Assembly: GCA_021324095.1 (NCBI GenBank)
Contig: JAJPJT010000082.1
Coordinates: 1 to 42,580, forward strand
Length of the DNA stretch: 42,580 bases
Direction: 5' to 3'
DNA from: Gammaproteobacteria bacterium
GTDB lineage: Bacteria > Pseudomonadota > Gammaproteobacteria > Xanthomonadales > Rhodanobacteraceae
In this document: piece after piece, positions 25,506 through 34,118 of the stretch
Layout: every line of letters starts with the position of its first letter
Numbering within the stretch: position 1 is the stretch's first letter
Notes under the pieces: model-generated
Told to the model about the DNA's origin: nothing
The model's input: the letters and a program-made list of their open reading frames with translations, nothing else
Databases searched by the model: none
Program-made: the position numbers and the translations under genes

Positions 25506-26234
25506 TTACTCTTTGCCAGCGGGGGCGTTGCTGGCCGGCGCCTTAGGATTGGCGGCTGGCGCGCCCGGAGCCTTGCCGGTTCCCATGCGTGCTTTCAGCG
25601 CCGCCAGCTCTTCCTCGACGTGATCGTTGGTTTCGAGATCGTCGAACTGCTTATCGAGGTCGCGCTTCTGGCCCAGATCATAGGCTTCGACCTTGCCTTC
25701 CATGTGCTCCAGCTTGCGCTCGTAGTACTCGAACTTGCCGAGCGCGTCGTTGATGCGCTCGTCGTGGATGCGGCTGCGCACGCGCAGGCGATGTGCCGCG
25801 GTGTTGCGGCGCAGTTCGAGTCCCTTCTGGCGATTCTTGGCGTCGGCGAGCTTGGCCTTCAGCGCCGCGATGTCGTCATTGAGCTTTTCCAGCCCGATGC
25901 CGAGCTCCTTGTGCTGGTCCTTGAGCACCGCAAGCGCTTCCGCGAGCCGCTTCTTTTCGGCGAGCGCAGCCTTGGCGAGATCATCGCGGCCCTTGTTGAT
26001 CGCGAGTTCGGCGCGGCGTTGCCATTCGTCGGCTTCGCGCGTGCCGCTCGCGATGCGCCGCTCCAGTTCCTTGCGGTCGGCGATCGCGCGCGCCGCGGCG
26101 GAACGCACCTCGACCAGCGTGTCCTCCATTTCCTGGATGATCAGCCGGACGACCTTTTCCGGATCCTCGGCCTTGTCCAGCATCGCGTTGATGTTGGAGT
26201 TGACGATGTCGCTCATTCTCGAAAAAACGCCCAT
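25506..26234 (-). CDS. pspA: Phage-shock protein A
   Basis: Protein of 242 residues. The ATG at 26234 (MGVFSRMSDIVNSNINAMLD) follows a GAGGG ribosome site and gives the standard N-terminal amphipathic helix that binds stressed membranes. The long coiled-coil core of the PspA/IM30 family runs to about residue 215. The segment 174-201 (KLEHMEG ... RDLDKQFDDLE) resembles the tails of the adjacent PspC and the small membrane protein. The last 25 residues are an Ala/Pro/Lys-rich extension. PspA forms ESCRT-III-like assemblies that protect membranes and, unstressed, inhibits PspF. Sigma-54 promoter elements stand upstream. Confidence 0.96.
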   Translation of the reverse strand: MGVFSRMSDIVNSNINAMLDKAEDPEKVVRLIIQEMEDTLVEVRSAAARAIADRKELERRIASGTREADEWQRRAELAINKGRDDLAKAALAEKKRLAEALAVLKDQHKELGIGLEKLNDDIAALKAKLADAKNRQKGLELRRNTAAHRLRVRSRIHDERINDALGKFEYYERKLEHMEGKVEAYDLGQKRDLDKQFDDLETNDHVEEELAALKARMGTGKAPGAPAANPKAPASNAPAGKE

Positions 26235-26276
26235 TTGGCTACCCTCGTGCAGATGTGATGACCACGGCTGATCTAG

Positions 26277-26292
26277 AGCACGCATCGTGCCA
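26277..26292 (-). promoter_or_regulatory. Sigma-54 promoter of the psp operon
   Basis: On the minus strand TGGCACGATGCGTGCT matches the sigma-54 consensus TGGCACG-N4-TTGCW at every conserved base except one T, with correct spacing between the GG (-24) and GC (-12). Transcription would start near 26266, giving a leader of about 32 bases before pspA. Confidence 0.88.
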
Positions 26293-26307
26293 ACCTACGT
26301 TGGACGC

Positions 26308-26320
26308 CATGCTATTGATA
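26308..26320 (-). promoter_or_regulatory. Candidate IHF site in the psp promoter
   Basis: TATCAATAGCATG on the minus strand fits WATCARNNNNTTR with one mismatch. It lies at about -42 to -54, between the sigma-54 promoter and the upstream inverted repeat, in an AT-rich stretch. IHF bends the E. coli pspA promoter from a similar place. Confidence 0.5.
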
Positions 26321-26377
26321 TTAATCGTATTTTTCGTCAACAGAGCGAAACCGCGAAGCATGAATGACCTATAAATA

Positions 26378-26399
26378 GCCAAATGCGCTAAGATTTGGC
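26378..26399. promoter_or_regulatory. Inverted repeat, candidate PspF upstream activating sequence
   Basis: GCCAAAT-8 bases-ATTTGGC, perfect 7-bp arms, at about -112 to -133 from the predicted pspA start, close to where PspF enhancers lie in E. coli. It also sits just after a TATAAA at 26370-26375 that could be the pspF -10 box, which would explain autoregulation of pspF. Confidence 0.55.
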
Positions 26400-26475
26400 A
26401 TTTAGTAGCAAAGTGCAAAGGGCGGCCGCAGGATCGTTGTCCTGCGCCCCTTCCATCCCAAAGCGGTGATCGCCC

Positions 26476-27522
26476 GTGCCCAACCCGTTGCCACTCGAAA
26501 CGCCTGCCGATGCGACGGCGATGCTCGGCGAGTCACCTGCGTTCCTGAACCTGCTGGAACAGGCATCGCGCGTCGCCGCCGTGGACAAGCCGGTGCTGGT
26601 CGTCGGCGAGCGCGGTACCGGAAAAGAATTGATCGCGGCGCGGCTGCATTACCTGTCGCCGCGCTGGCAGGCGCCGTTGGTGAAACTCAATTGCGCGACG
26701 CTCACCGAATCGCTGCTCGAAACCGAGTTGTTCGGCCACGAAGCGGGCGCGTTCACCGGCGCCACCCGCCGCCACACCGGTCGATTCGAGCAGGCGGACG
26801 GCGGTACGCTGTTTCTCGATGAGTTGGGGACCGTGTCGCTGCGCGTGCAGGAGAAGATCCTGCGCGCGGTGGAGTACGGGCAGTTCGAGCGCGTCGGCGG
26901 CAGCCAGACCTTGACGGTGGATGTGCGCATCGTCGGCGCGACCAATCTGGACCTGCCGGCGGCGGTGCGCGCCGGGCGATTTCGCGCGGATCTGCTGGAC
27001 CGACTCGCGTTCGACGTGTTGATCGTGCCGCCGCTGCGTGCCCGAACCGGCGACATCCTGCGCCTGGCGGAGCACTTCGCCGTCAACATCAGTCGTGAAC
27101 TCGGCCGCGAACTGTTCGCCGGGTTCAGCGAGCGCGCCAGGGAAGCGCTGATGCGCTACGAATGGCCGGGCAACGTGCGCGAATTGAAGAACGTGATCGA
27201 GCGCTCGGTGCATCGCGCGGCCGGAGACGAGCCGGTGGACGAGATCGTTTTCGATCCGTTTGCTTCGGCCTTTCGGCCGCCCGTAGAAGTCGTGTCCGAG
27301 ACGTCTGCGCCTTCACAACCGGAAACATCGCCGCTGCAACTGCCGTGCGACCTCAAGGTTGAAATCGCCCGCCTCGAAGTCGAACTGATCGAGCGCGCGC
27401 TCGCCGAAGCCCGCTACAACCAGATCGAGGCCGCGCCGCTGCTGGGCCTGAGCTATCACCAGTTGCGCGCGGTGTTGCGCAAACACGGGATGGTGAAAGC
27501 GCGCGCCAAGCGCAATCGATAA
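26476..27522 (+). CDS. pspF: PspF, sigma-54-dependent activator of the psp operon
   Basis: Protein of 348 residues starting with GTG. It is an enhancer-binding protein with an AAA+ domain at the N-terminus and no receiver domain, as in PspF. Walker A is GERGTGKE (44-51), the sigma-54 contact motif is GAFTGA (91-96) and Walker B is GGTLFLDE (109-116). An arginine-finger region and YEWPGNVRELKNVIERSVHR close the AAA+ part. The C-terminal Fis-type helix-turn-helix is at about 308-343 (YNQIEAAPLLGLSYHQLRAV). The gene diverges from pspA, the standard arrangement. Confidence 0.95.
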   Translation: MPNPLPLETPADATAMLGESPAFLNLLEQASRVAAVDKPVLVVGERGTGKELIAARLHYLSPRWQAPLVKLNCATLTESLLETELFGHEAGAFTGATRRHTGRFEQADGGTLFLDELGTVSLRVQEKILRAVEYGQFERVGGSQTLTVDVRIVGATNLDLPAAVRAGRFRADLLDRLAFDVLIVPPLRARTGDILRLAEHFAVNISRELGRELFAGFSERAREALMRYEWPGNVRELKNVIERSVHRAAGDEPVDEIVFDPFASAFRPPVEVVSETSAPSQPETSPLQLPCDLKVEIARLEVELIERALAEARYNQIEAAPLLGLSYHQLRAVLRKHGMVKARAKRNR

Positions 27523-27559
27523 CCGCGCGCACTGTTCCGCGTCAACCGGCGATGCTCAA

Positions 27560-27581
27560 CCCTGGTCGGAATGGTCCAGGG
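27560..27581. terminator. Weak hairpin between convergent pspF and CPBP genes
   Basis: CCCTGG, ten-base loop, CCAGGG. It lies between two convergent stop codons (27522 and 27600). There is no T-run, so its terminator role is uncertain. Confidence 0.35.
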
Positions 27582-27599
27582 GCGGGTGCGCCAGTGGCG

Positions 27600-28556
27600 T
27601 CAACTGTCGAGTCGCCCAGGAGCAGCCGTTACGACTTGATTCCCCGGACCACGCCTGACATCCCGAGTCATGCGCGGGAGAGCCGATATGGCAAGGATCG
27701 CCAAAACAGCCATCGCCGGGAATACGAGCACGCTGCCTTCGGGGCCGACCAGACCACCACTGAGCCATGCGGGTCCGGTCGCATGCGTGGTCAACAAGTG
27801 TCCGGTAGCCGTCAGCCCGCTATCGGCTGTGCCGAACAAGAACGTTTCGCTCCAGTCCCAGGCGGCGTGCAAGCCGAATACCCACCACAGCGAGCCTGTT
27901 CGCCACACTGCGAGGCAGCACACCAGTCCGAACGCCACGACTTGGGCAGCGCCAACAAGGCTTTCTCCGGAATTGAGGAGGTGCACGCCACCGAACAGCA
28001 GCGACATCAGGATCGCCGCAAACAGCGGATTCTCGCAGCCGCGAAGCAATTTGAAGAATGCATAGCCTCGAAACGCCAGTTCCTCGCTCGCGGCGACCAG
28101 AAAAAAGGCAACGGCCCACAGCAACCCTGATTCGAACAGCGGCAACGCGTCGGCACCGGAATATCGAATGGTTACCGCATGGATCAGATCCAGAAAGATC
28201 ATCATGGCCGAAAGCACCACTACGCCCCAGAGCGCGCCCTGCCAGAAGTGGGCCGCGGCACGGGGCATCTTCAGGCCATAACTCAGCCATGACCGCTTGT
28301 CGATCATGCCCATCACCCACGTGGCGACCAGCACCGCGACGCATTGCACCGCCCCGCCGCTCATGGCGCCGAGCGGGACCAGCGGACCATTCGAACCCAG
28401 CGGATGATGGATCGCTTCCGCGAAGGCGCCGATCGACGCAAACGCGCCCGTTGCAATCGCGAAGAAAAGCAGGATGGCCCAACCGGCGCGCAAACCCTCC
28501 GGGCCGATCCAGATGCGTTTCAGGAACGACCACCGTGCAGGTATGGACATATTCAT
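27600..28556 (-). CDS. CPBP-family intramembrane metalloprotease
   Basis: Membrane protein of 318 residues from the ATG at 28556; an ATG at 28550 is equally possible and no ribosome site decides between them. About eight hydrophobic segments are visible. The three CPBP (Abi/Rce1-like) motifs are present: EExxxR as SEELAFRG (Glu158, Glu159, Arg163), FxxxH as FGGVH (His192), and HAAWDW (His230, Asp234). Rce1 relatives cleave prenylated CaaX proteins in eukaryotes; bacterial members act in bacteriocin immunity and regulation. The target here is unknown. It is convergent with pspF. Confidence 0.9.
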   Translation of the reverse strand: MNMSIPARWSFLKRIWIGPEGLRAGWAILLFFAIATGAFASIGAFAEAIHHPLGSNGPLVPLGAMSGGAVQCVAVLVATWVMGMIDKRSWLSYGLKMPRAAAHFWQGALWGVVVLSAMMIFLDLIHAVTIRYSGADALPLFESGLLWAVAFFLVAASEELAFRGYAFFKLLRGCENPLFAAILMSLLFGGVHLLNSGESLVGAAQVVAFGLVCCLAVWRTGSLWWVFGLHAAWDWSETFLFGTADSGLTATGHLLTTHATGPAWLSGGLVGPEGSVLVFPAMAVLAILAISALPRMTRDVRRGPGNQVVTAAPGRLDS

Positions 28557-28656
28557 GGGGTGAAGGTGATATCTCACACCGCCCGTGATCGGCGTCGGAG
28601 AAGCAAGGCGCGCCAAGCTACCACATCCGCCGGCAACACTACGATCACGGAGGTGT

Positions 28657-31023
28657 TCACGGCGACCATGAAGGCGGACGGTCCGGCACCGCCGAACCCC
28701 ATGCGCGATTTGGCTGCGCTGTCATCTGGAACGCCAAGCGCGTGGTCCCGCTGCCGTGTCCTTCACCCAACCATTGCGTGGCGTCCAGCCAATCCTTCGA
28801 CCAGGCTTTGCCGCCGATCTTGAGTCCAGCCACGTATGTCTCGCGGCCGGCATTCGGTGCAGCAATCTCCACTTCATGGCCGTCGCCGAGGTGCAGCACG
28901 ACATGCGGAAACACCGGTGCGCCGAGCACCAGGACGGAACTGCCCGGCGTTTCCGGATACATGCCGAGATAGGCCCACACCAGCCATGAACTCATCGCGC
29001 CCAGGTCGTCGTTGCCCGGTTCACCGCCCGCCGTGTCCGAGTAAACGCCGGCGATCAGCCGGTGCACGATCGCCTGGGTTTTCCATGGCGCGCCCGTGTA
29101 GTCGTAGATCCATGGAATGCCCAGGCTTGGCTCGTTGCCCGCCCAGTAATACGGTTCGGCCGGACCGGCATTGAGCCGCGTGAACAACACGTCCAGGCGC
29201 GCCGTCGCGTTGGCATCGCCACCCATCGCCTTGATCAACCCGGCCAGATCCTGCGGCACCATCCAGGTGTATTGAAGCGTGTTGCCTTCCTCGAAACCTG
29301 CCTGTCCAAAGGCGCCCTTCGCAACCTGGAACGCCTCGCCCGATGGATATTCGCCATCCACCGTCCGCGGTTCCACGTATCCGGCGTAGCCCCGGAACGT
29401 CGCCTTCGCGTCGAAAACCTTCGACCAATCCGCCGAGCGCGCGAGGAACGTTCGATAGGTGCCCTCGTCGCCCAGCGCCTTCGCGAAACGCGCGATCGCA
29501 AAATCAGCGAGCGCGTATTCGAGCGTCTCGGACGCGTTGCCCGGAACGTAGCCGAGCCGCTCGTAATCGAGCAGGTTGGGCCGTTCGATATAGGTGCCGG
29601 ACCATGCGTCCGGCTCGGGTGTTTTCGTCGCGCCCTTGATCATCGCGGCGAGCGCCGCCTTCGCATCGAAGTTGCGCACGCCGAACGCGTACGCCTCGGC
29701 GATGATCGGGTCGGCGGCGTCACCGTTCATCACGCCCGTGTAGTCGTTGTCGTACCCCCATTTCGGCAGCCAGCCGCCCTGCGCCTGATCATTGAGCAGC
29801 GAAGCCACCATGTCGCCGACGCGCTTCGGGACCAGCTGCGCGAGCAACGGGATTTCCGAGCGGTAGATGTCCCATCCGGAAAAGTTCGCGTATTGGGACG
29901 CCTGGCTCTTGCCGAGCGTGTGGATCTTGTCGTCGAAACCGATGTAGCGGCCGTTCGCATCCGAGAAGACATTCGGATGCAGCAGCACGTGGTACAGGGC
30001 CGAATAGAACTGGACCTGTTGATCGTGCGTGCCGCGGGATACCGCGATGCGGGAGAGCAACTGGTTCCATGAGGCGTGTGCATGACGGACGATCGCCGCG
30101 AAATTCCAGCCGCCGCCTGCGGCCTGCAGGTTGGCCCAGGCGTCGGCCACGCTGACGTATGAAATCGCGACCTTCAGCCTGATTTCGCGCTGACGCGTCG
30201 CATCGAAACTCACCCAAGCGCCGGTGTGCGCGCCGGTCGCGGTGCGATTGCCCGGTTTCGGCGCGCCTTCGCCCCAGGTGCCGAAGGTGTCGAACGGCCG
30301 GTCGAATTTCGCGACGAAATACAAGGTCGCCGTGCGCGCAGCGCCGCAGAAGTGTCCCGACGTTTCCGCACCCGCGAGTTCATCGTTGCCGATGATCGCC
30401 ACGGTCGACGTGGGGCTGGTGGTTTGTGCATCGGACACCTTGAACAGGAAATTGGCGTTGCGCGTCGCGGGAAACCGGAACACGCCGATGCCCGTGCGGG
30501 TGGTGGCGGCAAGGTTGACCGCAATCGCCGAAGCGGTGCCGGGTGCGAGCGTCACCTGATACTCACCCGGTGTCGCGCGCTCGTCGGCGTGGGAGAACGG
30601 CGCCGAAGCCCTGTCCGGTTGCGCGCCGATCGCCCCAATCGTTGGCAGGATCGGGATTTCACCGGTGATTGAGCAGCCGGGACCGGAAATGTGCGTCAGG
30701 CCGAAGCCGGTGATCGCATGATCGCCGTAGAAGTAATCGCCGCCCGCGGGACGCGAAGTCGTCGCCGGACTCCAGCTCAGCATCCCGAACGGCACCACCG
30801 CACCGGGAAACGTGTCGACGTTGCCCGCGACCTTGCCGCCGTTGCCCGTGCCGATGAACGGATTGACCAGCGCTGCAGGATCGACCGCGCTAGCGCTCGC
30901 CGCAGCCGGCATTGCCGCGATGCCGGTGGCCGGCACGCCCGCGCACGCCAGTATCGCCAGCGCCCGCAACACGCGCCGGATGGAGCCCGCACTCGAACGC
31001 CGCATCGTCGCCACCTCCGTCAT
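28657..31023 (-). CDS. GH92 alpha-mannosidase-type glycoside hydrolase
   Basis: Protein of 788 residues, the normal size for family 92. An alternative ATG at 31005 also gives a signal peptide (VLRALAILACAGVPATGIAA). The N-terminal domain begins LVNPFIGTGNGGKV, then NVDTFPGAVVPFGM, and has GPGCSITGEIP. The catalytic (alpha/alpha)6 domain has SGWDIYRSE, WGYDNDYTG and NDDLGAMSSW, which carries acidic residues conserved in the family. These enzymes remove alpha-mannose with calcium, usually from yeast or N-glycan structures. It is exported and stands alone, without other N-glycan genes nearby. The exact linkage cannot be read. Confidence 0.92.
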   Translation of the reverse strand: MTEVATMRRSSAGSIRRVLRALAILACAGVPATGIAAMPAAASASAVDPAALVNPFIGTGNGGKVAGNVDTFPGAVVPFGMLSWSPATTSRPAGGDYFYGDHAITGFGLTHISGPGCSITGEIPILPTIGAIGAQPDRASAPFSHADERATPGEYQVTLAPGTASAIAVNLAATTRTGIGVFRFPATRNANFLFKVSDAQTTSPTSTVAIIGNDELAGAETSGHFCGAARTATLYFVAKFDRPFDTFGTWGEGAPKPGNRTATGAHTGAWVSFDATRQREIRLKVAISYVSVADAWANLQAAGGGWNFAAIVRHAHASWNQLLSRIAVSRGTHDQQVQFYSALYHVLLHPNVFSDANGRYIGFDDKIHTLGKSQASQYANFSGWDIYRSEIPLLAQLVPKRVGDMVASLLNDQAQGGWLPKWGYDNDYTGVMNGDAADPIIAEAYAFGVRNFDAKAALAAMIKGATKTPEPDAWSGTYIERPNLLDYERLGYVPGNASETLEYALADFAIARFAKALGDEGTYRTFLARSADWSKVFDAKATFRGYAGYVEPRTVDGEYPSGEAFQVAKGAFGQAGFEEGNTLQYTWMVPQDLAGLIKAMGGDANATARLDVLFTRLNAGPAEPYYWAGNEPSLGIPWIYDYTGAPWKTQAIVHRLIAGVYSDTAGGEPGNDDLGAMSSWLVWAYLGMYPETPGSSVLVLGAPVFPHVVLHLGDGHEVEIAAPNAGRETYVAGLKIGGKAWSKDWLDATQWLGEGHGSGTTRLAFQMTAQPNRAWGSAVPDRPPSWSP

Positions 31024-31141
31024 CCCCAGGGAATCGGCAGTTTACGCATCCCGCGTCAACGACCCGTGTTCACGCGCGGCATTCTTTCGAGCGCCACGCT
31101 CGCGGCCCCTGAAGCCAGCACGTTGCGCATGCGCGCGTTGT

Positions 31142-32329
31142 TCAAGCCGCGGCCGGCAACCTGCCGCGCACGCTTTCGGCATCGAAGGGTCCGGGCGACG
31201 CGATGAGGTCGCGGGCGGCTTCGACCTGGCCCCATGTGTTCCACAGCAGCACACCGCGCACGCGGCCGCCATCGAGGTAATAGACCACGCCTTCGCGGAA
31301 TGGGGTCACCCATTGCTCGACGGTTTCGAGGCGCGAGTCGAGTGCCCCGACGGCTTCGTAGCCGAGATCGAACAGGTCGGAATAGAAGAACGGCAATTCG
31401 TCGTACGGCGCGTCCTGGCCGGCCATGCATTTGCCGGCGCGCGTCCCCATCGTGATCGCGGCATTTTCGTGCTCGACGCGGATGCGACGGCCCAGTGCCG
31501 GCGCCGGAAACGACGCGACATCGCCCGCGGCGTAGATGTCGGGATCGGATGTCTGCAAATGGTCGTTCACGATGATGCCGTTGTCGACCTCGATGCCCGC
31601 GTCCTGCGCGAGTTGCACGTTGGGCGTGATGCCCAGACCCGCGACCACGGCGTCGGCGCGCAACGTGTCGCCGTCGGACAGCTCGATCTTCAGGCCTTCA
31701 CCGTCCGGCGTGCCGCCCTTTACCGTGACGCCGGCGCGCACGTCCACGCCCTTCTCGCGGAAATATGCCGTCACGGCGTCGGCCAGCGATTCGGGATACA
31801 CGCGCGCACCGATCGCGTCCTCGGGAAACAGCATCGTGACCTTGCAGTCGTTCATCGCCATCGCTGCGGCGATTTCGCTGCCGATGAATCCGCCGCCCAC
31901 CACCACGATGCGTGCGCCCGGCTTCACGGATTTGCGCAGCCGCTGGTAGTCGTCGAAGGTGCGGTAGTAGATGAACCCTTCGCCGCCCGCGGGCAGCCGG
32001 CGCGGCGTGCCGCCGGTGGCGATCAGGAGCTTGCGATAGTTCCACGTGTCGCCTGCATCATCATGGACGATGTGCGCGGTGCGTTCGATTTTCACGGCAC
32101 GGCGTTGCAGGGTGACGGCGGCGCTCGCCTTGTCGATCGGGCGCCAGATGTCCGCTTCCTTGCCGCCTTTCCACAGTTTCTTGGTGAGCGGCGGGCGATC
32201 GTAGGGCGGATGCGATTCCTCACCGAGCATGCCGATGGTCGCCTTTGCGTCCGCGTCGCGGATCGCCTGCGCCGCGGCTTCACCGGCCATGCCGGCACCA
32301 ATGATCACGTAATCGAATGCGTGCTGCAT
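31142..32329 (-). CDS. FAD/NAD(P)-dependent oxidoreductase, AIF/rubredoxin-reductase-like
   Basis: Protein of 395 residues; the ATG at 32329 follows a strong AGGAGGG site. Two Rossmann folds are visible: FAD binding by YVIIGAGMAGEAAAQAI (residues 7-23) and NAD(P) binding by IVVVGGGFIGSEIAAAM. HPPYDRPPLTKKLW resembles the segment of apoptosis-inducing factor and ferredoxin reductases that contacts FAD, and DIYAAGDVASFP is the second FAD motif. There is no redox-active CxxC pair, so it is not a thioredoxin or lipoamide-type enzyme. Its electron acceptor is unknown. The downstream GH92 gene is 118 bases away and unrelated in function. Confidence 0.88.
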   Translation of the reverse strand: MQHAFDYVIIGAGMAGEAAAQAIRDADAKATIGMLGEESHPPYDRPPLTKKLWKGGKEADIWRPIDKASAAVTLQRRAVKIERTAHIVHDDAGDTWNYRKLLIATGGTPRRLPAGGEGFIYYRTFDDYQRLRKSVKPGARIVVVGGGFIGSEIAAAMAMNDCKVTMLFPEDAIGARVYPESLADAVTAYFREKGVDVRAGVTVKGGTPDGEGLKIELSDGDTLRADAVVAGLGITPNVQLAQDAGIEVDNGIIVNDHLQTSDPDIYAAGDVASFPAPALGRRIRVEHENAAITMGTRAGKCMAGQDAPYDELPFFYSDLFDLGYEAVGALDSRLETVEQWVTPFREGVVYYLDGGRVRGVLLWNTWGQVEAARDLIASPGPFDAESVRGRLPAAA

Positions 32330-32603
32330 GACGCGCCCTCCTGTGTCCGGACTTTCGAGGATACTCCGCGGGGTTGAGCGTTCACAACGCGGGTGAGCGG
32401 ACCACCCCGAGGTGGCGATGACAGACCGCTCCACTATGACGGCTGTGGCAGCGTCTGCGAGGTATCATCGCGGCCAACCGCTCGGTGCGCCTGCTTTGCA
32501 TGCCGCGGCGCAGGTTACGAGCAGCAAGGTCATCCGCCATGAAAAACATCTGCCGCCCACGATGCATCCCGACGAGCATGCGCGGTCCGCGCGGGTGAAT
32601 TCG

Positions 32604-34004
32604 ATGCGTGGATGCCGCCTCGTGCTGACGATCATGGTCCTCGCGCTGGCGGGTTGCATGGCGCCACATGCGCTGCCGCTTGCCCGAACCCACAGCGCAA
32701 GCACTGCCGTACCGGACGACGGCACCGCCGCCAAGGAAGGACCCATCGTGGTGCTCGTGACGCTCGACGGGCTGCCTGCGCGCGCGCTGCGCGATCCGCG
32801 CCTGCCGATGCCGACCTTGCACAGACTGGAAGCCGAAGGCGCGCACGCCGACGCGATGCGGCCGATCAATCCGACCATCACCTGGCCCAACCACACCACG
32901 CTGATCACCGGTGTGAACGCGAGCGTCCACGACGTGATGGCGAACGGGCTCATCGTGCTGCCCGCTGATGGCGGCAAGATCGAAGTGAAACCCTGGACCG
33001 ACAAGGACCGGTTGGTGCACGCACAAACGCTCTATGACGCTCTGGCGGCCAAGGGCATGAGTACGGGCCAGGTCGACTGGGTGGCGATCTACGATGCGCG
33101 CAACGTGCGCTGGCCGTTTGCGGAACTGCCGGACCCCGACGGTGCCATCGCGCGCGATCTGGAGGCGCAGGGCCTGGTGACGCGCGAGCAGCTTGCATCC
33201 TTCGACAGCAGTCCGGCGTGGCGGGATGAAATCTGGACCGATGCCGCGGTCGACATCCTCACCCACCACACCCCCAACCTGCTGCTGGTTCACTTGTTGC
33301 AAACCGACACGCTGCAACACGACTACGGTGCGCTCTCGTCCGCGGCCTACGCGGCCTACGCCTACGCCGACACGTGTCTGGCGCGACTGGTCGCCGCCGC
33401 GCGCAAGGCGGGAATCCTCGATCGCGTCACCTTCATCATCGCCTCCGACCATGGCTTCGCCGACTACACGCACGCGATCCGGCCGAACGCCGCGCTGGTC
33501 CAATTGGGGCTGCTGCATCAACAGCACGGCGACTACCGCGGCAAGGTCTGGGTGCTTCCGGAGGGCGGCGAAGCCTCGCTGTTCATCCGCGATGTGCCGC
33601 ATCGCACCGCACTCGTAGCGCGCCTGCAAAACTATTTCGCCACCGTGCCGGGTATTGCCCACGTCTACACCAACCGGGAAGCGCAAAGCCTCGGCATCCC
33701 TGCATCGGGGTCGACCGATCAGGCGCCCGATCTCTACCTTGCCGCGAAGCCGGGCTATGCGTTCGTGTGGGGCATCACGGGTCCGGTCGTCCGGCCCAAA
33801 ATCCCCGCACACGGTGCGCACGGTTACCTCAACACCGATCCCGACATGCAGGCGATCTTCGTGGCTTCGGGTGCGCACATCCGCCGCGGCATCGATCTCG
33901 GCACCATCAGCAATCTCAGCGTGGCGCCCACGCTCGCGAAACTGCTGGGCGTCTCCCTGCCGGCGGCCATGCATCCGCCGCTGACGCAGGCATTGCAGCC
34001 GTAG
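32604..34004 (+). CDS. Alkaline-phosphatase-superfamily lipoprotein (nucleotide pyrophosphatase/phosphodiesterase type)
   Basis: Protein of 466 residues from the ATG at 32604, which gives the lipoprotein signal MRGCRLVLTIMVLALAGC (lipobox ALAGC); the frame is open further upstream. The type I phosphodiesterase/nucleotide pyrophosphatase fold is evident: a metal-binding aspartate in VLVTLDGLP, the nucleophile threonine in NPTITWPNHTTLITG, LLQTDTLQHDYG, and ASDHGF with its metal-binding Asp-His. A second histidine motif is GAHGYLNTDPDMQAIF. Likely anchored in the periplasm, it hydrolyses phosphodiester bonds of nucleotides or related molecules. It diverges from the AIF-like gene with a 274-bp gap where no further gene is seen. 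Confidence 0.9.
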   Translation: MRGCRLVLTIMVLALAGCMAPHALPLARTHSASTAVPDDGTAAKEGPIVVLVTLDGLPARALRDPRLPMPTLHRLEAEGAHADAMRPINPTITWPNHTTLITGVNASVHDVMANGLIVLPADGGKIEVKPWTDKDRLVHAQTLYDALAAKGMSTGQVDWVAIYDARNVRWPFAELPDPDGAIARDLEAQGLVTREQLASFDSSPAWRDEIWTDAAVDILTHHTPNLLLVHLLQTDTLQHDYGALSSAAYAAYAYADTCLARLVAAARKAGILDRVTFIIASDHGFADYTHAIRPNAALVQLGLLHQQHGDYRGKVWVLPEGGEASLFIRDVPHRTALVARLQNYFATVPGIAHVYTNREAQSLGIPASGSTDQAPDLYLAAKPGYAFVWGITGPVVRPKIPAHGAHGYLNTDPDMQAIFVASGAHIRRGIDLGTISNLSVAPTLAKLLGVSLPAAMHPPLTQALQP

Positions 34005-34118
34005 CGGCGCGCACCAACGCACCGCGCGGTGGGGCCGCACGAAATACTGCAGGAGTTCACCGTGCGCGCGATGCGCAGCGCCGCGCAAGCGCCCTGCCTT
34101 CGCCCCGCACGCAGGCTC

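Noticed and set aside
26395..26410. Second sigma-54-like sequence TTGGCATTTAGTAGCA facing pspF
   Set aside because: The distance between the GG and GC elements is one base short, and sigma-54 promoters tolerate almost no spacing change.
32382..34088. Long minus-strand open frame opposite the phosphodiesterase gene
   Set aside because: The plus strand has a lipobox and all metal-site motifs; the antisense translation has none.
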